Positions 32,899-41,673 of a DNA stretch of 64,000 nucleotides are shown in pieces (position 1 is the stretch's first letter; each line of letters starts with the position of its first letter). Source of the stretch: Clostridium_AD estertheticum_D (GTDB taxonomy: Bacteria > Bacillota > Clostridia > Clostridiales > Clostridiaceae); the NCBI RefSeq assembly GCF_018861295.1, contig NZ_JAHLDM010000012.1:1-64000 (forward strand), written 5' to 3'. A model generated the notes under the pieces. That model had not been told where the DNA came from, made no database searches, and saw nothing but the letters and a program-made list of their open reading frames with translations. A program made the position numbers and the translations under genes.

Positions 32899-34617
32899 AT
32901 GTTAAAGAGTCAAAAATTAAGAGAAATAGCACCAGAAATAGATTCATTAAGATTAGGTTCAGGTTGGTCCGTGGATGAACTTTCTAAACCGCAAATTATT
33001 GTAGAAAGTAGTTATGGTCAAAGTCATCCAGGAAGTGCGCATTTAGATATATTAGTTGAGGAAGTTTGTAGTGGAATTAATAACAAAGGTGGAAAACCGG
33101 CTAAATATTTTGTAACAGATATATGCGATGGAGAATCACAAGGACATGATGGAATAAATTATTCCCTTCCTTCTAGAGAAATTATGACAGATATGATAGA
33201 GATACATGTACAAGCAACACCTTTTGATGCAGGAGTATTTATTACAAGTTGTGATAAGGCAGTGCCAGCACATCTTATGGCTATTGCAAGACTCGATATG
33301 CCGGCAATTTTGGTACCAGGTGGAATCATGAATGCCGGTCCTGATATGCTTACTTTAGAACAAATAGGAACATATAGTGCGCAATATGAAAGAGGAGAAA
33401 TAACAGAAGAAAAATTTACATATTACAAACATAATGCGTGTCCGAGTTGTGGTGCTTGTTCATTTATGGGTACTGCATCAACAATGCAAGTAATGTCAGA
33501 AGCATTAGGAATAGCAATGCCTGGAACTGCATTAGTGCCAGTTACATTAGAGCAATTAAAAATTAATGCAAAGGTCGCAGGAGAACATGTTCTTAAGCTA
33601 ATAGACATGAACATAAAACCATCTCAAATAATGACTAAAAAAGCTTTTGAAAATGCTATCATGGTGCATGCAGCAATAGCAGGTTCAAGTAATGCTTTAA
33701 TTCATATTCCAGCTATCGCACATGAACTTGGAATTGACATTGATCCTGAATTATTTGATGAAATTCATAAAAAAATTCCATTTATATTAAACATAAGACC
33801 AAGTGGATTTTATCCTGGATCATATTTTTGGTATGCAGGTGGCGTTCCAGCAATAATGGAAGAAATAAAGGAATTCCTACATTTAGATGTGATTACTGTA
33901 ACTGGAAAAACTCTAGGTGAGAATTTAGATGACCTAAAGAAAAATGGTTATTATGAGAATTGTAATAAATACTTAGAGGCATTAGGTATAAGTAAAGAAG
34001 ATATTATAAAAACTAAAGAAAATCCAATTCAAGCTCAGGGAGCAATTGCAATACTTAAAGGAAATCTAGCACCAGGTGGCGCAGTAGTAAAACATTCAGC
34101 TATATCTAAAAAGCTAATGAAGGTTACTTTAAAAGCTAGAGTTTTTAATTGTGAGGAAGATGCTATAAAAGCGGTATTAACAAAAGAGATTAAGCCTGGA
34201 GATGCAGTGTTTATAAGATATGAAGGTCCAAGAGGATCTGGAATGCCAGAAATGTTTTATACAACAGAAGCCATCGCATCTGATCCGCAGTTAGTTGAAT
34301 CTATAGCTTTAATTACTGATGGTAGATTTTCAGGAGCAACTAGAGGACCAGCTATTGGTCATGTTTCACCTGAGGCAAGTGAAGGTGGACCTATCGCACT
34401 AGTCGAGGAAAATGATCTTATAAAAATTGATATAGTTGCCCGCGTGCTTAGCATTATAGGAGTAAAAGGACAAGAAAAAACTGAAAGTGAAATTCAAGAA
34501 ATTTTAGAAATAAGGAAAAAAAGTTGGGTAAGACCAGCAAGAAAATATACAAAAGGAATACTCGGTATATATACTAAATGTGCAGTAGCTGCAATGAAGG
34601 GTGGATATATGGAATAG
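32899..34617 (+). CDS. IlvD/Edd family dehydratase, likely sugar-acid (aldonate) dehydratase
   Basis: 572 aa. Iron-sulfur cluster cysteines are in DICDGESQGHDG (C76), FITSCDKAVPAH (C118) and NACPSCGACSFMGTAST (C181 to C187). Further family motifs are the GGIMNAGPD and ITDGRFSGATRGPAIGHVSPEA stretches. The family covers dihydroxy-acid dehydratase (IlvD), 6-phosphogluconate dehydratase and aldonate dehydratases. The neighbouring 2-keto-3-deoxy-type kinase and a gluconate-type permease point to dehydration of gluconate, galactonate or a related aldonate to a 2-keto-3-deoxy acid, the first step of the modified Entner-Doudoroff route of clostridia. IlvD for amino acid synthesis is unlikely in this context. 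RBS is GAGGTGA. Confidence 0.88.
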   Translation: MLKSQKLREIAPEIDSLRLGSGWSVDELSKPQIIVESSYGQSHPGSAHLDILVEEVCSGINNKGGKPAKYFVTDICDGESQGHDGINYSLPSREIMTDMIEIHVQATPFDAGVFITSCDKAVPAHLMAIARLDMPAILVPGGIMNAGPDMLTLEQIGTYSAQYERGEITEEKFTYYKHNACPSCGACSFMGTASTMQVMSEALGIAMPGTALVPVTLEQLKINAKVAGEHVLKLIDMNIKPSQIMTKKAFENAIMVHAAIAGSSNALIHIPAIAHELGIDIDPELFDEIHKKIPFILNIRPSGFYPGSYFWYAGGVPAIMEEIKEFLHLDVITVTGKTLGENLDDLKKNGYYENCNKYLEALGISKEDIIKTKENPIQAQGAIAILKGNLAPGGAVVKHSAISKKLMKVTLKARVFNCEEDAIKAVLTKEIKPGDAVFIRYEGPRGSGMPEMFYTTEAIASDPQLVESIALITDGRFSGATRGPAIGHVSPEASEGGPIALVEENDLIKIDIVARVLSIIGVKGQEKTESEIQEILEIRKKSWVRPARKYTKGILGIYTKCAVAAMKGGYME

Positions 34618-34662
34618 ATTTATATTCATACCATATGTCATGAATATATAGGAGGCTTTATT

Positions 34663-35610
34663 ATGGATGTAGTTACTTTTGGAGAGTCTATGGTTTTATT
34701 TGGCCCGGATTCCTCCGGCCCATTAAGATACGTTCAAAACTTTAATAAATCAATTGCAGGTGCAGAATCAAATGTTTCAATCGCACTTGCAAAATTAGGA
34801 CATAAAGTTGGTTGGTTCTCGAAACTTGGAGATGACGAATTTGGAAGGTATATACAGTCTACAATTCGAGGTGAAGGTGTAGATGTATCAAGAGTGATTT
34901 TTGAACCTGGAAAAAATACAGGCATATTATTTAAAGAAAGGTTTATGCATTCTAATCCAAATGTTTATTACTATAGGAAAGGTTCAGCAGCTAGTAATTT
35001 GAAAGCAGAGGAATTAGATGAGTCGTATATTAAAGATGCAAAGATACTTCACATTACTGGAATTACACCTGCACTTTCTGAAAGCTGCAGAAAAACATTA
35101 TTTAAAGCAATAGAAGTCGCAAAAGCAAATAAGGTACTAGTTTCTTTTGATCCTAATATTAGACTTAAATTATGGACAAAAGAAGAGGCAATACCAGTTA
35201 TGCTTGAAATTGCTAAACAATCAGATATAATTTTTCCAGGTATAGATGAAGGAGAAATGCTCCTTGGATTTACAAAGCCTACTGATATTGCAGACAGTTT
35301 TATAAAGATGGGATGTAGCGTTGTAGCGGTTAAACTTGGAGAAGAGGGTTGTTACATAGCAGATAAAGATAGAGGTTTATATGTAAATGCATATAAACTG
35401 GAAAATCCTCAAGATACAGTAGGCGCAGGAGATGGGTTTGCTGCAGGGTTTCTTTCTGGAATGTTAAAGAAATTAGATCTTAAAGAATGTGGAGAATATG
35501 CAAATGGAGTTGGTGCTATGGCAGTCCTTGTAAAGGGTGATATGGAAGGGTATCCAAATTATGAACAACTAATGGCATTTATCGGGAAAAAGAAAACGAT
35601 TGCGAGATAG
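34663..35610 (+). CDS. kdgK: PfkB-family sugar kinase, likely 2-keto-3-deoxygluconate kinase
   Basis: 315 aa, ribokinase fold. N-terminal substrate region MDVVTFGESMVLFGPDSSGPLRY and AGAESNVSIALAKLG; the ATP site and catalytic base lie in DTVGAGDGFAAGFLSGML (Asp of GAGD). A KDG kinase phosphorylates the dehydratase product to KDPG, for cleavage by an aldolase encoded elsewhere. It follows the dehydratase by 45 bp and has RBS AGGAGG. Ribokinase and fructokinase are alternatives on sequence alone, but context favours KDG. Confidence 0.85.
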   Translation: MDVVTFGESMVLFGPDSSGPLRYVQNFNKSIAGAESNVSIALAKLGHKVGWFSKLGDDEFGRYIQSTIRGEGVDVSRVIFEPGKNTGILFKERFMHSNPNVYYYRKGSAASNLKAEELDESYIKDAKILHITGITPALSESCRKTLFKAIEVAKANKVLVSFDPNIRLKLWTKEEAIPVMLEIAKQSDIIFPGIDEGEMLLGFTKPTDIADSFIKMGCSVVAVKLGEEGCYIADKDRGLYVNAYKLENPQDTVGAGDGFAAGFLSGMLKKLDLKECGEYANGVGAMAVLVKGDMEGYPNYEQLMAFIGKKKTIAR

Positions 35611-35661
35611 GGATAAGTTTATAAGTTTTGGTTACTACAAAAATAAGAGGGGGATTTTATT

Positions 35662-36981
35662 ATGCCGTTGTTAATTGTTGTTTTCGGAGTTGCGTTATTA
35701 TTAGTTCTTATGATTGCTTTTAAATTAAATGGTTTCTTGTCATTAATTATTGTAGCATTATCAGTAGGTATTATGGAAGGTATGCCACTTCCAAGTGTTG
35801 TTCTTTCAATAACGAAGGGCGTTGGTGGTACACTCGGTTCTCTAGCACTAGTACTTGGTTTTGGTGCTATGCTTGGTAAGCTTATGGCAGATAGTGGTGG
35901 AGCTCAAAGAATAGCTCTTACACTAATTGATAAGTTTGGGAAAAAACATATACAATTAGCAGTTATATTAACTGGCTTTATTGTTGGTATTGCTTTATTT
36001 TATGAAATAGGGTTTGTACTTTTACTCCCACTTGTGTTTTCAATAGCGGCAGCTGCTGATATTCCACTTTTATACATAGGAGTTCCAATGGCCGCAGCAT
36101 TATCAGCGACTCATGGATTTTTACCACCACATCCGGGACCTACAGCTATAGCTGCTATTTATAAAGCTGATTTAGGTAAAACTTTAATTTATGGTATTGT
36201 GTGTGCCGTGCCAGCAGTAATCTTTGCGGGTCCTGTACTTACAAAATTCTTAAAACATATGGAACATGATATACCAAAAGGTTTATATAATCCTAAGACG
36301 TTTACGGATAAAGAAATGCCTAGTTTTGGCATAAGTGTGTTTACAGCTTTAGTGCCAGTAATACTTATGGCAGTAAGAGCTATTGCTACTATTAATTTGC
36401 CAAAAACTTCACCTATTTTAAATTACACTAACTTTTTAGGGGATCCTGTAATAGCACTTCTTATATCAGTACTCTTAGCTATATTTACTTTTGGATTAAA
36501 TAACGGTAAAAAGATGCCAGAAGTTATGAAAACTGTAACTGAATCAATAGCTGCAATATCTATGATTTTATTAATAATAGGTGGCGGTGGAGCATTTAAA
36601 CAGGTCTTAGTAGATAGCGGAGTTGCAGATTATGTTGCTCAAATCATGAAAGGATCAACCATTTCACCATTAGTACTTGCATGGTCAATTGCAGCAATAC
36701 TTAGAATAGCACTAGGATCTGCAACTGTAGCTGGACTTACAGCAGCAGGTATTGTTGGACCATTAGTTGTAGTAACAGGTGCTAGTCCTGAACTTATGGT
36801 ACTCGCAACTGGAGCCGGAAGTTTAATATTCTCACATGTTAATGATCCTGGATTTTGGATGTTTAAAGAGTATTTCAATTTATCAATACCAGAAACGTTA
36901 AAATCTTGGTCAGTACTTGAAACCATAATATCTGTGGTCGGTTTAGTTATGGTTTTATTATTAAGTATGGTAGTGCATTAG
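35662..36981 (+). CDS. GntP-family gluconate:proton symporter
   Basis: 439 aa, about 12 membrane helices with high hydrophobicity throughout. Family landmarks include GVGGTLGSLALVLGFGAMLGKLMADSGGAQRIA, ATHGFLPPHPGPTAIAAIYK (substrate-path loop), and near the C-terminus SLIFSHVNDPGFWMFKEYFNLSIPETLKSWSVLET. These are typical of GntP/GntT transporters that import gluconate or other sugar acids with protons. It is the last gene of the operon after the dehydratase and kinase. RBS GAGGGGG precedes ATG 35662. A 125-bp direct repeat begins immediately after the stop. Confidence 0.92.
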   Translation: MPLLIVVFGVALLLVLMIAFKLNGFLSLIIVALSVGIMEGMPLPSVVLSITKGVGGTLGSLALVLGFGAMLGKLMADSGGAQRIALTLIDKFGKKHIQLAVILTGFIVGIALFYEIGFVLLLPLVFSIAAAADIPLLYIGVPMAAALSATHGFLPPHPGPTAIAAIYKADLGKTLIYGIVCAVPAVIFAGPVLTKFLKHMEHDIPKGLYNPKTFTDKEMPSFGISVFTALVPVILMAVRAIATINLPKTSPILNYTNFLGDPVIALLISVLLAIFTFGLNNGKKMPEVMKTVTESIAAISMILLIIGGGGAFKQVLVDSGVADYVAQIMKGSTISPLVLAWSIAAILRIALGSATVAGLTAAGIVGPLVVVTGASPELMVLATGAGSLIFSHVNDPGFWMFKEYFNLSIPETLKSWSVLETIISVVGLVMVLLLSMVVH

Positions 36982-37106
36982 AATTTAATAAGAATTTAAT
37001 TAAGTAAATAACATAAATATCTAATAACTTGCTGAAAACACTGACTTGTAGGTAGTTAAATTTAAGTTAAAATGCTGTTAAATTTAATTAAATTTAACAA
37101 TAAAAT
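36982..37106 (+). repeat. 125-bp direct repeat, copy A
   Basis: Begins one base after the gntP-like stop codon and matches 37698-37823 at about nine positions in ten. It contains a conserved core ACTGACTTGTAGGTAGTT and a perfect AT-only palindrome of 22 bases (37077-37098). The two copies enclose the effector-binding protein gene and are 716 bp apart. Confidence 0.85.
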
Positions 37107-37134
37107 AAAATCTCTTAAATATACGATTTGAAAT

Positions 37135-37168
37135 ATTTGATAATATTGTTTTTTATGGTAAACTTTAA
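37135..37168 (+). repeat. 34-bp promoter-like repeat, copy 2
   Basis: Exact match to 5823-5856. TTGATA, 16 bp, TAAACT again lies about 50 bp before the start codon region of the following gene. See copy 1. Confidence 0.7.
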
Positions 37169-37217
37169 TTTGGGTGTCACATTTTTAAAGTATTTAGATA
37201 ATGGGAGGAGTAAAATT

Positions 37218-37676
37218 ATGGCATATAAATTAAACAAAATAACAATAAGAACGAATAATTCCAAAGAAGGAATAAATAATATTGGCGATATTTGGAATGA
37301 TATTACAAGTGGAAAACTACCTATTATTTTTGATAGTGAACATGTATTTCAACAGGGTATTTCTCCAGTTTCAAAATACAGTAATTATTCCAGTGATGAA
37401 AATGGAGATTATGATCTAACGATAATGGCTGTAACAGCGGATTTTTTTCAAAAGATGGAGGCAGAAGTAAGTAAAGGATTTTATAAAAAATACGATGAAA
37501 AAGATGAAAACGGAGAAATAAGTGTTTGTACGAGAAAGGCATGGGAAAAGGTATGGTCTGAGCAAAAATCGGGCGATATACATAGAACCTTTACAGCAGA
37601 TTTTGAGAGCACTGTTCCAAGTGAATATACGAAAGATGGCAAAGTGCATTGCTATTTATATGTTGCAATTCAGTAA
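37218..37676 (+). CDS. GyrI/Cass2-like effector-binding domain protein, 152 aa
   Basis: Start at ATG 37218 with GGGAGGAG upstream; an earlier ATG at 37128 has no RBS and would overlap the promoter repeat. The pattern MAYKLNKITIRTNNSKEGI, SKYSNYSSDENGDYDLTIMAVT and the end KVHCYLYVAIQ resembles the small stand-alone effector-binding domains of integron cassettes (Cass2) and of AraC-type regulators (GyrI-like), which bind aromatic or cationic ligands. No DNA-binding domain is present. The gene sits between two 125-bp direct repeats and has the shared 34-bp promoter, suggesting acquisition as a unit. Family call is moderate. Confidence 0.6.
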   Translation: MAYKLNKITIRTNNSKEGINNIGDIWNDITSGKLPIIFDSEHVFQQGISPVSKYSNYSSDENGDYDLTIMAVTADFFQKMEAEVSKGFYKKYDEKDENGEISVCTRKAWEKVWSEQKSGDIHRTFTADFESTVPSEYTKDGKVHCYLYVAIQ

Positions 37677-37697
37677 ATGATCGCTTTATTATGGCAA

Positions 37698-37823
37698 AAT
37701 TTAATAAGAATTTAATTAAGTAAATAAGATCAATATCTAATAATTTACTGAAATCACTGACTTGTAGGTAGTTAAATTTAAGTTAAAAATGATTTTAAAT
37801 TTAATTAAATTTAACAATAAAAT
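37698..37823 (+). repeat. 125-bp direct repeat, copy B
   Basis: Second copy of the repeat at 36982-37106, with a few substitutions (for example AAGATCAATATC against AACATAAATATC). It directly precedes the RBS of the acetyltransferase gene. Confidence 0.85.
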
Positions 37824-37853
37824 TTATTTATATAATCGGAGGTTTCAATAGAC

Positions 37854-38249
37854 ATGGATATAACATATAGCGCTCCATCAGCGATAGAATATATTTCTTT
37901 GAGATTAAAAACTGGAATGGGAACGAAAGATTTATCAAAAACAGAGATTGCATTGAAACATTCATTGTTTATTGTTTCTTTATGGGATAATGATAAGTTA
38001 ATTGGTTTTGGAAGAATTGTGGGTGATCAAGGGATAACCTATGTTGTTTCTGATATTATGGTAGATCCTAATTATCAACGTAAAGGTCTAGGGAAAGTGA
38101 TTATGAGAGAAATAGATTCCTATTTAAACAAAAACACAGATGAAAATGCATATGTATGTTTGATTGCTAATAAACCAGCAGATAAGCTATACTATCAATT
38201 TGATTTTGAGTATGTAGATCCGAAGTCCTGTGGCATGAAAAGAAAGTAG
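37854..38249 (+). CDS. GNAT-family N-acetyltransferase, 131 aa
   Basis: Small GCN5-type fold: LIGFGRIVGDQGITYVVSDIMVDPNYQRKGLGKVIMREIDSYL carries the acetyl-CoA motif A (QRKGLG). The C-terminal part LIANKPADKLYYQFDFEYVDPKSCGM fits motif B. The substrate, an amine or a protein lysine, cannot be inferred. RBS GGAGG precedes ATG 37854. It may be read from copy B of the 125-bp repeat region. Confidence 0.9.
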   Translation: MDITYSAPSAIEYISLRLKTGMGTKDLSKTEIALKHSLFIVSLWDNDKLIGFGRIVGDQGITYVVSDIMVDPNYQRKGLGKVIMREIDSYLNKNTDENAYVCLIANKPADKLYYQFDFEYVDPKSCGMKRK

Positions 38250-38311
38250 ATTAAAGAGTAAGACGACTTTGTACATGAGCAAGATTAGCATCAACTATTT
38301 ATCCAAAAAAT

Positions 38312-38353
38312 AAAGTGAAAGTAACACAATATTAATTGAGTTACTTTCACTTT
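38312..38353. terminator. Hairpin repeat family B, copy 1 (terminator)
   Basis: 14-bp stem AAAGTGAAAGTAAC and its complement at 38340-38353, loop ACAATATTAATTGA. It lies between the convergent GNAT and protease genes. Related copies occur at 43025, 56207 and 57074. Confidence 0.8.
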
Positions 38354-38373
38354 GTTGCTATACTAAGAATAAT

Positions 38374-39222
38374 TTATAAAGCGTCAGTCATTGTATATGC
38401 TTCTATGTTTTGACTCTTTATTAAATCATAACTAATCCATCCATAACCATTAATTCCCCAATCTGTACCCCATGAATTTATTATTTTAACTGCTCTTTTA
38501 GTATCATCATAACCAATTACACATAATGCATGGCCACCTCTACTTGTACCATAAACTTTATTATAAATTGGATTGCTAGCATCCAATTTATCAAAATCTG
38601 GATATACTGATATACCGATAACTACAGGGTTACCATTTGCAAGTTGTGCCTTTATTGCACTATAATTACCATCTGGAAGCTCATTCCAGCTTTCTGCTTT
38701 ATATTTAGCTGCATTAGCTTTTTGTTTAGCTGTAGGTGTAGTTTTCCATGCATATTCGTTTCCATCATAAGGCATATCAGCTAATGTAGTGCAGCCTTGT
38801 GTCTCTAAAATGTTAAATGCATCGGAAAAATTAGCCCCACCACCATCTGCTGAATTATCTGCATGTATTTGACTGTATATATATGATGGACTGAATATAT
38901 TGGAAATTGTATTTAAAGACCATTTCCACTCTTGACCCTCTTGATAAGTCTTATCTGCATAACCTGTTGCCCATGTAACGCAGCTTCCTAAATTTCCTTG
39001 ATTATCTACTTTAGGAAATTGACTTGTTAAGTCAACTTTCGCAGGTAATTGTATTTTACTATCTGAATCCTCTAACATTTTAATTCCTGGTATTTTTTCA
39101 TGTAAGTGATTTAACCCTGTTGGATGCAAAATAGCCGCATATGAATTTTGAGTTTGAATTAAAGATCCTAAAACTACAAGTGAACATGCTAAGATTTTGA
39201 TACTAATTTTGTTGAATTTCAT
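38374..39222 (-). CDS. Secreted papain-family (C1A) cysteine protease
   Basis: 282 aa. Signal peptide: KKK-poor but basic start MKFNKISIKI then LACSLVVLGSLIQTQNSYAA, with cleavage likely after residue 29 or 30. The catalytic residues appear in order: oxyanion-hole Gln75 and Cys81 (NQGNLGSCVTWA), His231 (GGHALCVIGYDD) and Asn249 (INSWGTDWG). The protease domain starts near residue 62, with only a short pro-region before it. RBS GGGGGT precedes ATG 39222. It should act outside the cell, breaking down protein or modifying surface proteins. Confidence 0.95.
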   Translation of the reverse strand: MKFNKISIKILACSLVVLGSLIQTQNSYAAILHPTGLNHLHEKIPGIKMLEDSDSKIQLPAKVDLTSQFPKVDNQGNLGSCVTWATGYADKTYQEGQEWKWSLNTISNIFSPSYIYSQIHADNSADGGGANFSDAFNILETQGCTTLADMPYDGNEYAWKTTPTAKQKANAAKYKAESWNELPDGNYSAIKAQLANGNPVVIGISVYPDFDKLDASNPIYNKVYGTSRGGHALCVIGYDDTKRAVKIINSWGTDWGINGYGWISYDLIKSQNIEAYTMTDAL

Positions 39223-39639
39223 TTTTATACCCCCAATTAATTGTTTTTTAGGACTTCCATATCAATCCTGATGATTAATCTCTATATTACTTAGACAATA
39301 GTAACTACTTCAAACTCCCACCCCCATTTCATATACAAAGTTTATATGCCTATTAGCTATTTAAACTTTTATATAATAAAAGTAATTATATACCATATTT
39401 TAACAGTCGTATATATAAATCTATAATTACTACGGTTTTTGAGCATTATGATTTAAACCTACTCATTTGTACATACATCAAGATTTTAAATACTCCTTAT
39501 TCTCCATTGGAGCAACGCTAGTTGTTTTTAATGAGTTTTTTTGTTCTCTTAAGGAATGTAAAAGTACGTTTCATGCAATTTGTATTGTTTTTTTTTGCTA
39601 AAACCAGTACAATTTCAATAAATGGATAGGGGTGAAATA
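39223..39639. other. Divergent intergenic region, no gene seen
   Basis: About 415 bp between the protease and L7/L12-tail genes. A short hairpin CTCC-ATT-GGAG lies near 39515. No gene, clear promoter or shared repeat could be supported. Confidence 0.4.
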
Positions 39640-39915
39640 ATGAATTATGCAGTTGCTTTGGGACTTATGGGCATAGGATTACTTATAGGCATAGAAGGTA
39701 ATATTAGTCTGATACGAAGTGATATTAAACGTATAAATACAAATGTAAATAGGATTGTTGAACAAGTTGGAGTGCCTGATACAGTAACAGATGAATTAAA
39801 GAGTCTAATTTTAGAAGGCAAAAGGATTAAAGCAATCAAAAGATATAGAGAAGTTACTGGATTGGGATTAATTGAAGCTAAAGAATATGTCGATTTATTA
39901 AGTGAATTGAATTAA
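39640..39915 (+). CDS. Membrane-anchored protein with ribosomal L7/L12 C-terminal-like domain, 91 aa
   Basis: Start at ATG 39640 after AGGGGTG; the ATG at 39622 lies before that RBS. Residues 1-20 form a membrane helix (MNYAVALGLMGIGLLIGIEG), followed by a short coiled coil, and residues about 58-88 match the bL12 C-terminal fold: KRIKAIKRYREVTGLGLIEAKEYVD. Such small proteins occur widely in Firmicutes with unknown function; the L12 tail in ribosomes recruits translation factors, but a membrane-bound version is unlikely to do so. A decayed copy of its 3' end lies at 41602. Confidence 0.75.
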   Translation: MNYAVALGLMGIGLLIGIEGNISLIRSDIKRINTNVNRIVEQVGVPDTVTDELKSLILEGKRIKAIKRYREVTGLGLIEAKEYVDLLSELN

Positions 39916-39986
39916 AATAGCTATATAAATATTACGGTGTATTAAGATAAAGCTTTCAAGGTATAAAAAAGTAAGGAGGTTTGTTC

Positions 39987-40073
39987 ATGGAACAAATTAT
40001 AATACTTGTTATATGTTCTATAGGCTTAGTTTTAGATGTTATTAATGATTTCCGTAATAAAAAAAATGATTAG
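39987..40073 (+). CDS. Very small membrane peptide, 28 aa
   Basis: AAGGAGG lies 9 bases before ATG 39987. The peptide MEQIIILVICSIGLVLDVINDFRNKKND is one hydrophobic helix with a charged C-terminus, typical of single-span small proteins. It comes 71 bp after the L7/L12-tail gene, with which it may be co-expressed. No family is recognised; toxin-like or regulatory membrane peptide are possibilities. Confidence 0.5.
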   Translation: MEQIIILVICSIGLVLDVINDFRNKKND

Positions 40074-40200
40074 TATATTTTCATGAGGTTAAGTCGTAAC
40101 ATTCGAAAACTGTGACGTAAAAAAAGCTGGCAAGGGTATAGTAAAAATAGTCTACACCATAATATTATTTATATTTTGTAAAGAAAGTGAGGTAAATAAA

Positions 40201-40623
40201 ATGATACAATCTGTTGTACACATTGCGTTAGTAGTTAAAGACTATGACGAAGCTATTGAATTCTACACAAAGAAACTTCATTTTACATTAATAGAAGATA
40301 CATACCAACAGGAACAAGATAAACGTTGGGTGGTAGTATCTCCGCCAAGTTCGTCAGGAACCACAATATTACTTGCAAGAGCTTCCAAACCAGAACAACT
40401 ATCGTTTATTGGAAATCAGGCAGGCGGACGGGTTTTCCTATTCCTTGGAACAGATGATTTTTGGAGAGACTATAACGAAATGATAACAAAAGGTATAGAA
40501 TTCGTTAGAGAACCTAAAGAACAATCATATGGTACAGTTGCAGTATTTAAAGATTTATACGGAAACTTATGGGATTTGGTTCAGTTTAAAGAAAACCATC
40601 CAATTGCTCAAAGAGTAAAATAA
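40201..40623 (+). CDS. VOC-superfamily (glyoxalase/bleomycin resistance-like) protein, 140 aa
   Basis: Two beta-alpha-beta-beta-beta modules: VVHIALVVKDYDEAIEFYTKKLHFTLIED (N-terminal His7 as metal ligand) and GRVFLFLGTDDFWRDYNEMITKGIEFVREPKEQSYGTVAVFKDLYGNLWDLVQF, whose final part carries the second metal-binding segment. The family includes glyoxalase I, dioxygenases and antibiotic-binding proteins, and this single-chain size is common for the unassigned members. It is followed by an MBL-fold hydrolase 65 bp downstream. A glyoxal-type detoxification pair is possible but not shown. Confidence 0.88.
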   Translation: MIQSVVHIALVVKDYDEAIEFYTKKLHFTLIEDTYQQEQDKRWVVVSPPSSSGTTILLARASKPEQLSFIGNQAGGRVFLFLGTDDFWRDYNEMITKGIEFVREPKEQSYGTVAVFKDLYGNLWDLVQFKENHPIAQRVK

Positions 40624-40688
40624 GTACAATTGAGTAGTAAAGCAAATGAGTGGGATGACTATTCAATTTAAGAGAGAGGATTGATATT

Positions 40689-41537
40689 ATGATAAAACAA
40701 TATTTCAATGTAAAAGAAATTATGGGTGGAGTATATCATATTAATGAACCAATTATTGGTTCTTCTACGGTTTGCTGTACGTTAATTGTTGGTAATGAGA
40801 AAGCACTATTAATTGATACAGGTTATGGTATAGGAAATTTAAAGCAAATAGTTGAATCTATCACTAATTTACCAATTATTTTTGTGAACAGTCATGGGCA
40901 TATTGACCATGTAAATGGTAACTATCAGTTTGATAAAATTTATATTCATAAAGAAGATATTGCAGTAAAAAATAAATATGCAACAGCCGATGTAAAGAAT
41001 TATCTTATTGAATATTTTAAACAACAGAATTTACAGTTTCCAGAAGGCTTTTCAAAAGAGGCATATGTAAATAGAAATGATAATTCAGTTATAATTCCAG
41101 TGGAAGAAGGACATGTGTTTGATTTGGGAGAGAGAGAACTTGAAGTAATGTATTTGCCAGGACATACCAATGGATCTATTGCACTTTTAGATAGAAAAAA
41201 TAGAGTATTATTTAGTGGAGATACAATATCATCACATGTATTAATGCATCTTGAAGAGAGTACATCAATACATACTTATATTAAAAGTTTAGAAAAAGTG
41301 AATAAACTTGATTTTGATAATATTATTGCGTCCCATTTTACTAATCCCTATAACAAGGATATAATTAATAAATTAATTCACTGTGCTAGTCACATAGACA
41401 TTTCTAAAAGCACAATTTACGCTAATCCAGCGAATCCAATGGAAGGTCTAATGTATGCTGAAGGTGGCGAACCTTTTGTGAGTCCTAATTTTGTTTCTAT
41501 TGTGTACACAAAAGATAAGCTAATGGAGAGACTTTAA
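40689..41537 (+). CDS. MBL-fold metallo-hydrolase, 282 aa
   Basis: The metal-binding motif is NSHGHIDHVNGN (HxHxDH-like, His83 onward), a later ligand in LPGHTNGSIALLD, and the bridging Asp in LFSGDTIS. The final His is in IIASHFTNPYN. The family hydrolyses thioesters, lactones or phosphodiesters. Glyoxalase II-type action beside the upstream VOC protein is a natural guess, but the length and order also fit lactonases. RBS GAGAGG precedes ATG 40689. Confidence 0.88.
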   Translation: MIKQYFNVKEIMGGVYHINEPIIGSSTVCCTLIVGNEKALLIDTGYGIGNLKQIVESITNLPIIFVNSHGHIDHVNGNYQFDKIYIHKEDIAVKNKYATADVKNYLIEYFKQQNLQFPEGFSKEAYVNRNDNSVIIPVEEGHVFDLGERELEVMYLPGHTNGSIALLDRKNRVLFSGDTISSHVLMHLEESTSIHTYIKSLEKVNKLDFDNIIASHFTNPYNKDIINKLIHCASHIDISKSTIYANPANPMEGLMYAEGGEPFVSPNFVSIVYTKDKLMERL

Positions 41538-41601
41538 TATTTATAAGTACTATTTTCCATTTCTTCAACAAACTCAATAAAGGGGGTATAGGTACAGCTC
41601 T

Positions 41602-41668
41602 TATAGAGCGGTTACAGGGGTGGGATTAATTGAAGCTAAAGAATATGTCACTTCATTATCTAAGGAGG
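41602..41668 (+). pseudogene. Decayed 3' end of an L7/L12-tail gene
   Basis: DNA is closely similar to 39844-39906, with 29 identical bases in one run (41621-41649). Translated in the frame of the following gene it reads RAVTGVGLIEAKEYVTSLSKE, against REVTGLGLIEAKEYVDLLSEL in the intact gene at 39640. The rest of the gene is gone. The RBS of the next gene is built from its last codons. Confidence 0.8.
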
Positions 41669-41673
41669 ATTTT

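Noticed and set aside
32899..34617. Branched-chain amino acid dihydroxy-acid dehydratase (ilvD)
   Set aside because: No other isoleucine/valine genes nearby, whereas a KDG-type kinase, GntP transporter and GntR regulator indicate sugar-acid use.
37128..37217. Upstream extension of the effector-binding protein by 30 residues
   Set aside because: The extension lies over the 34-bp promoter repeat and has no RBS; GGGAGGAG supports ATG 37218.
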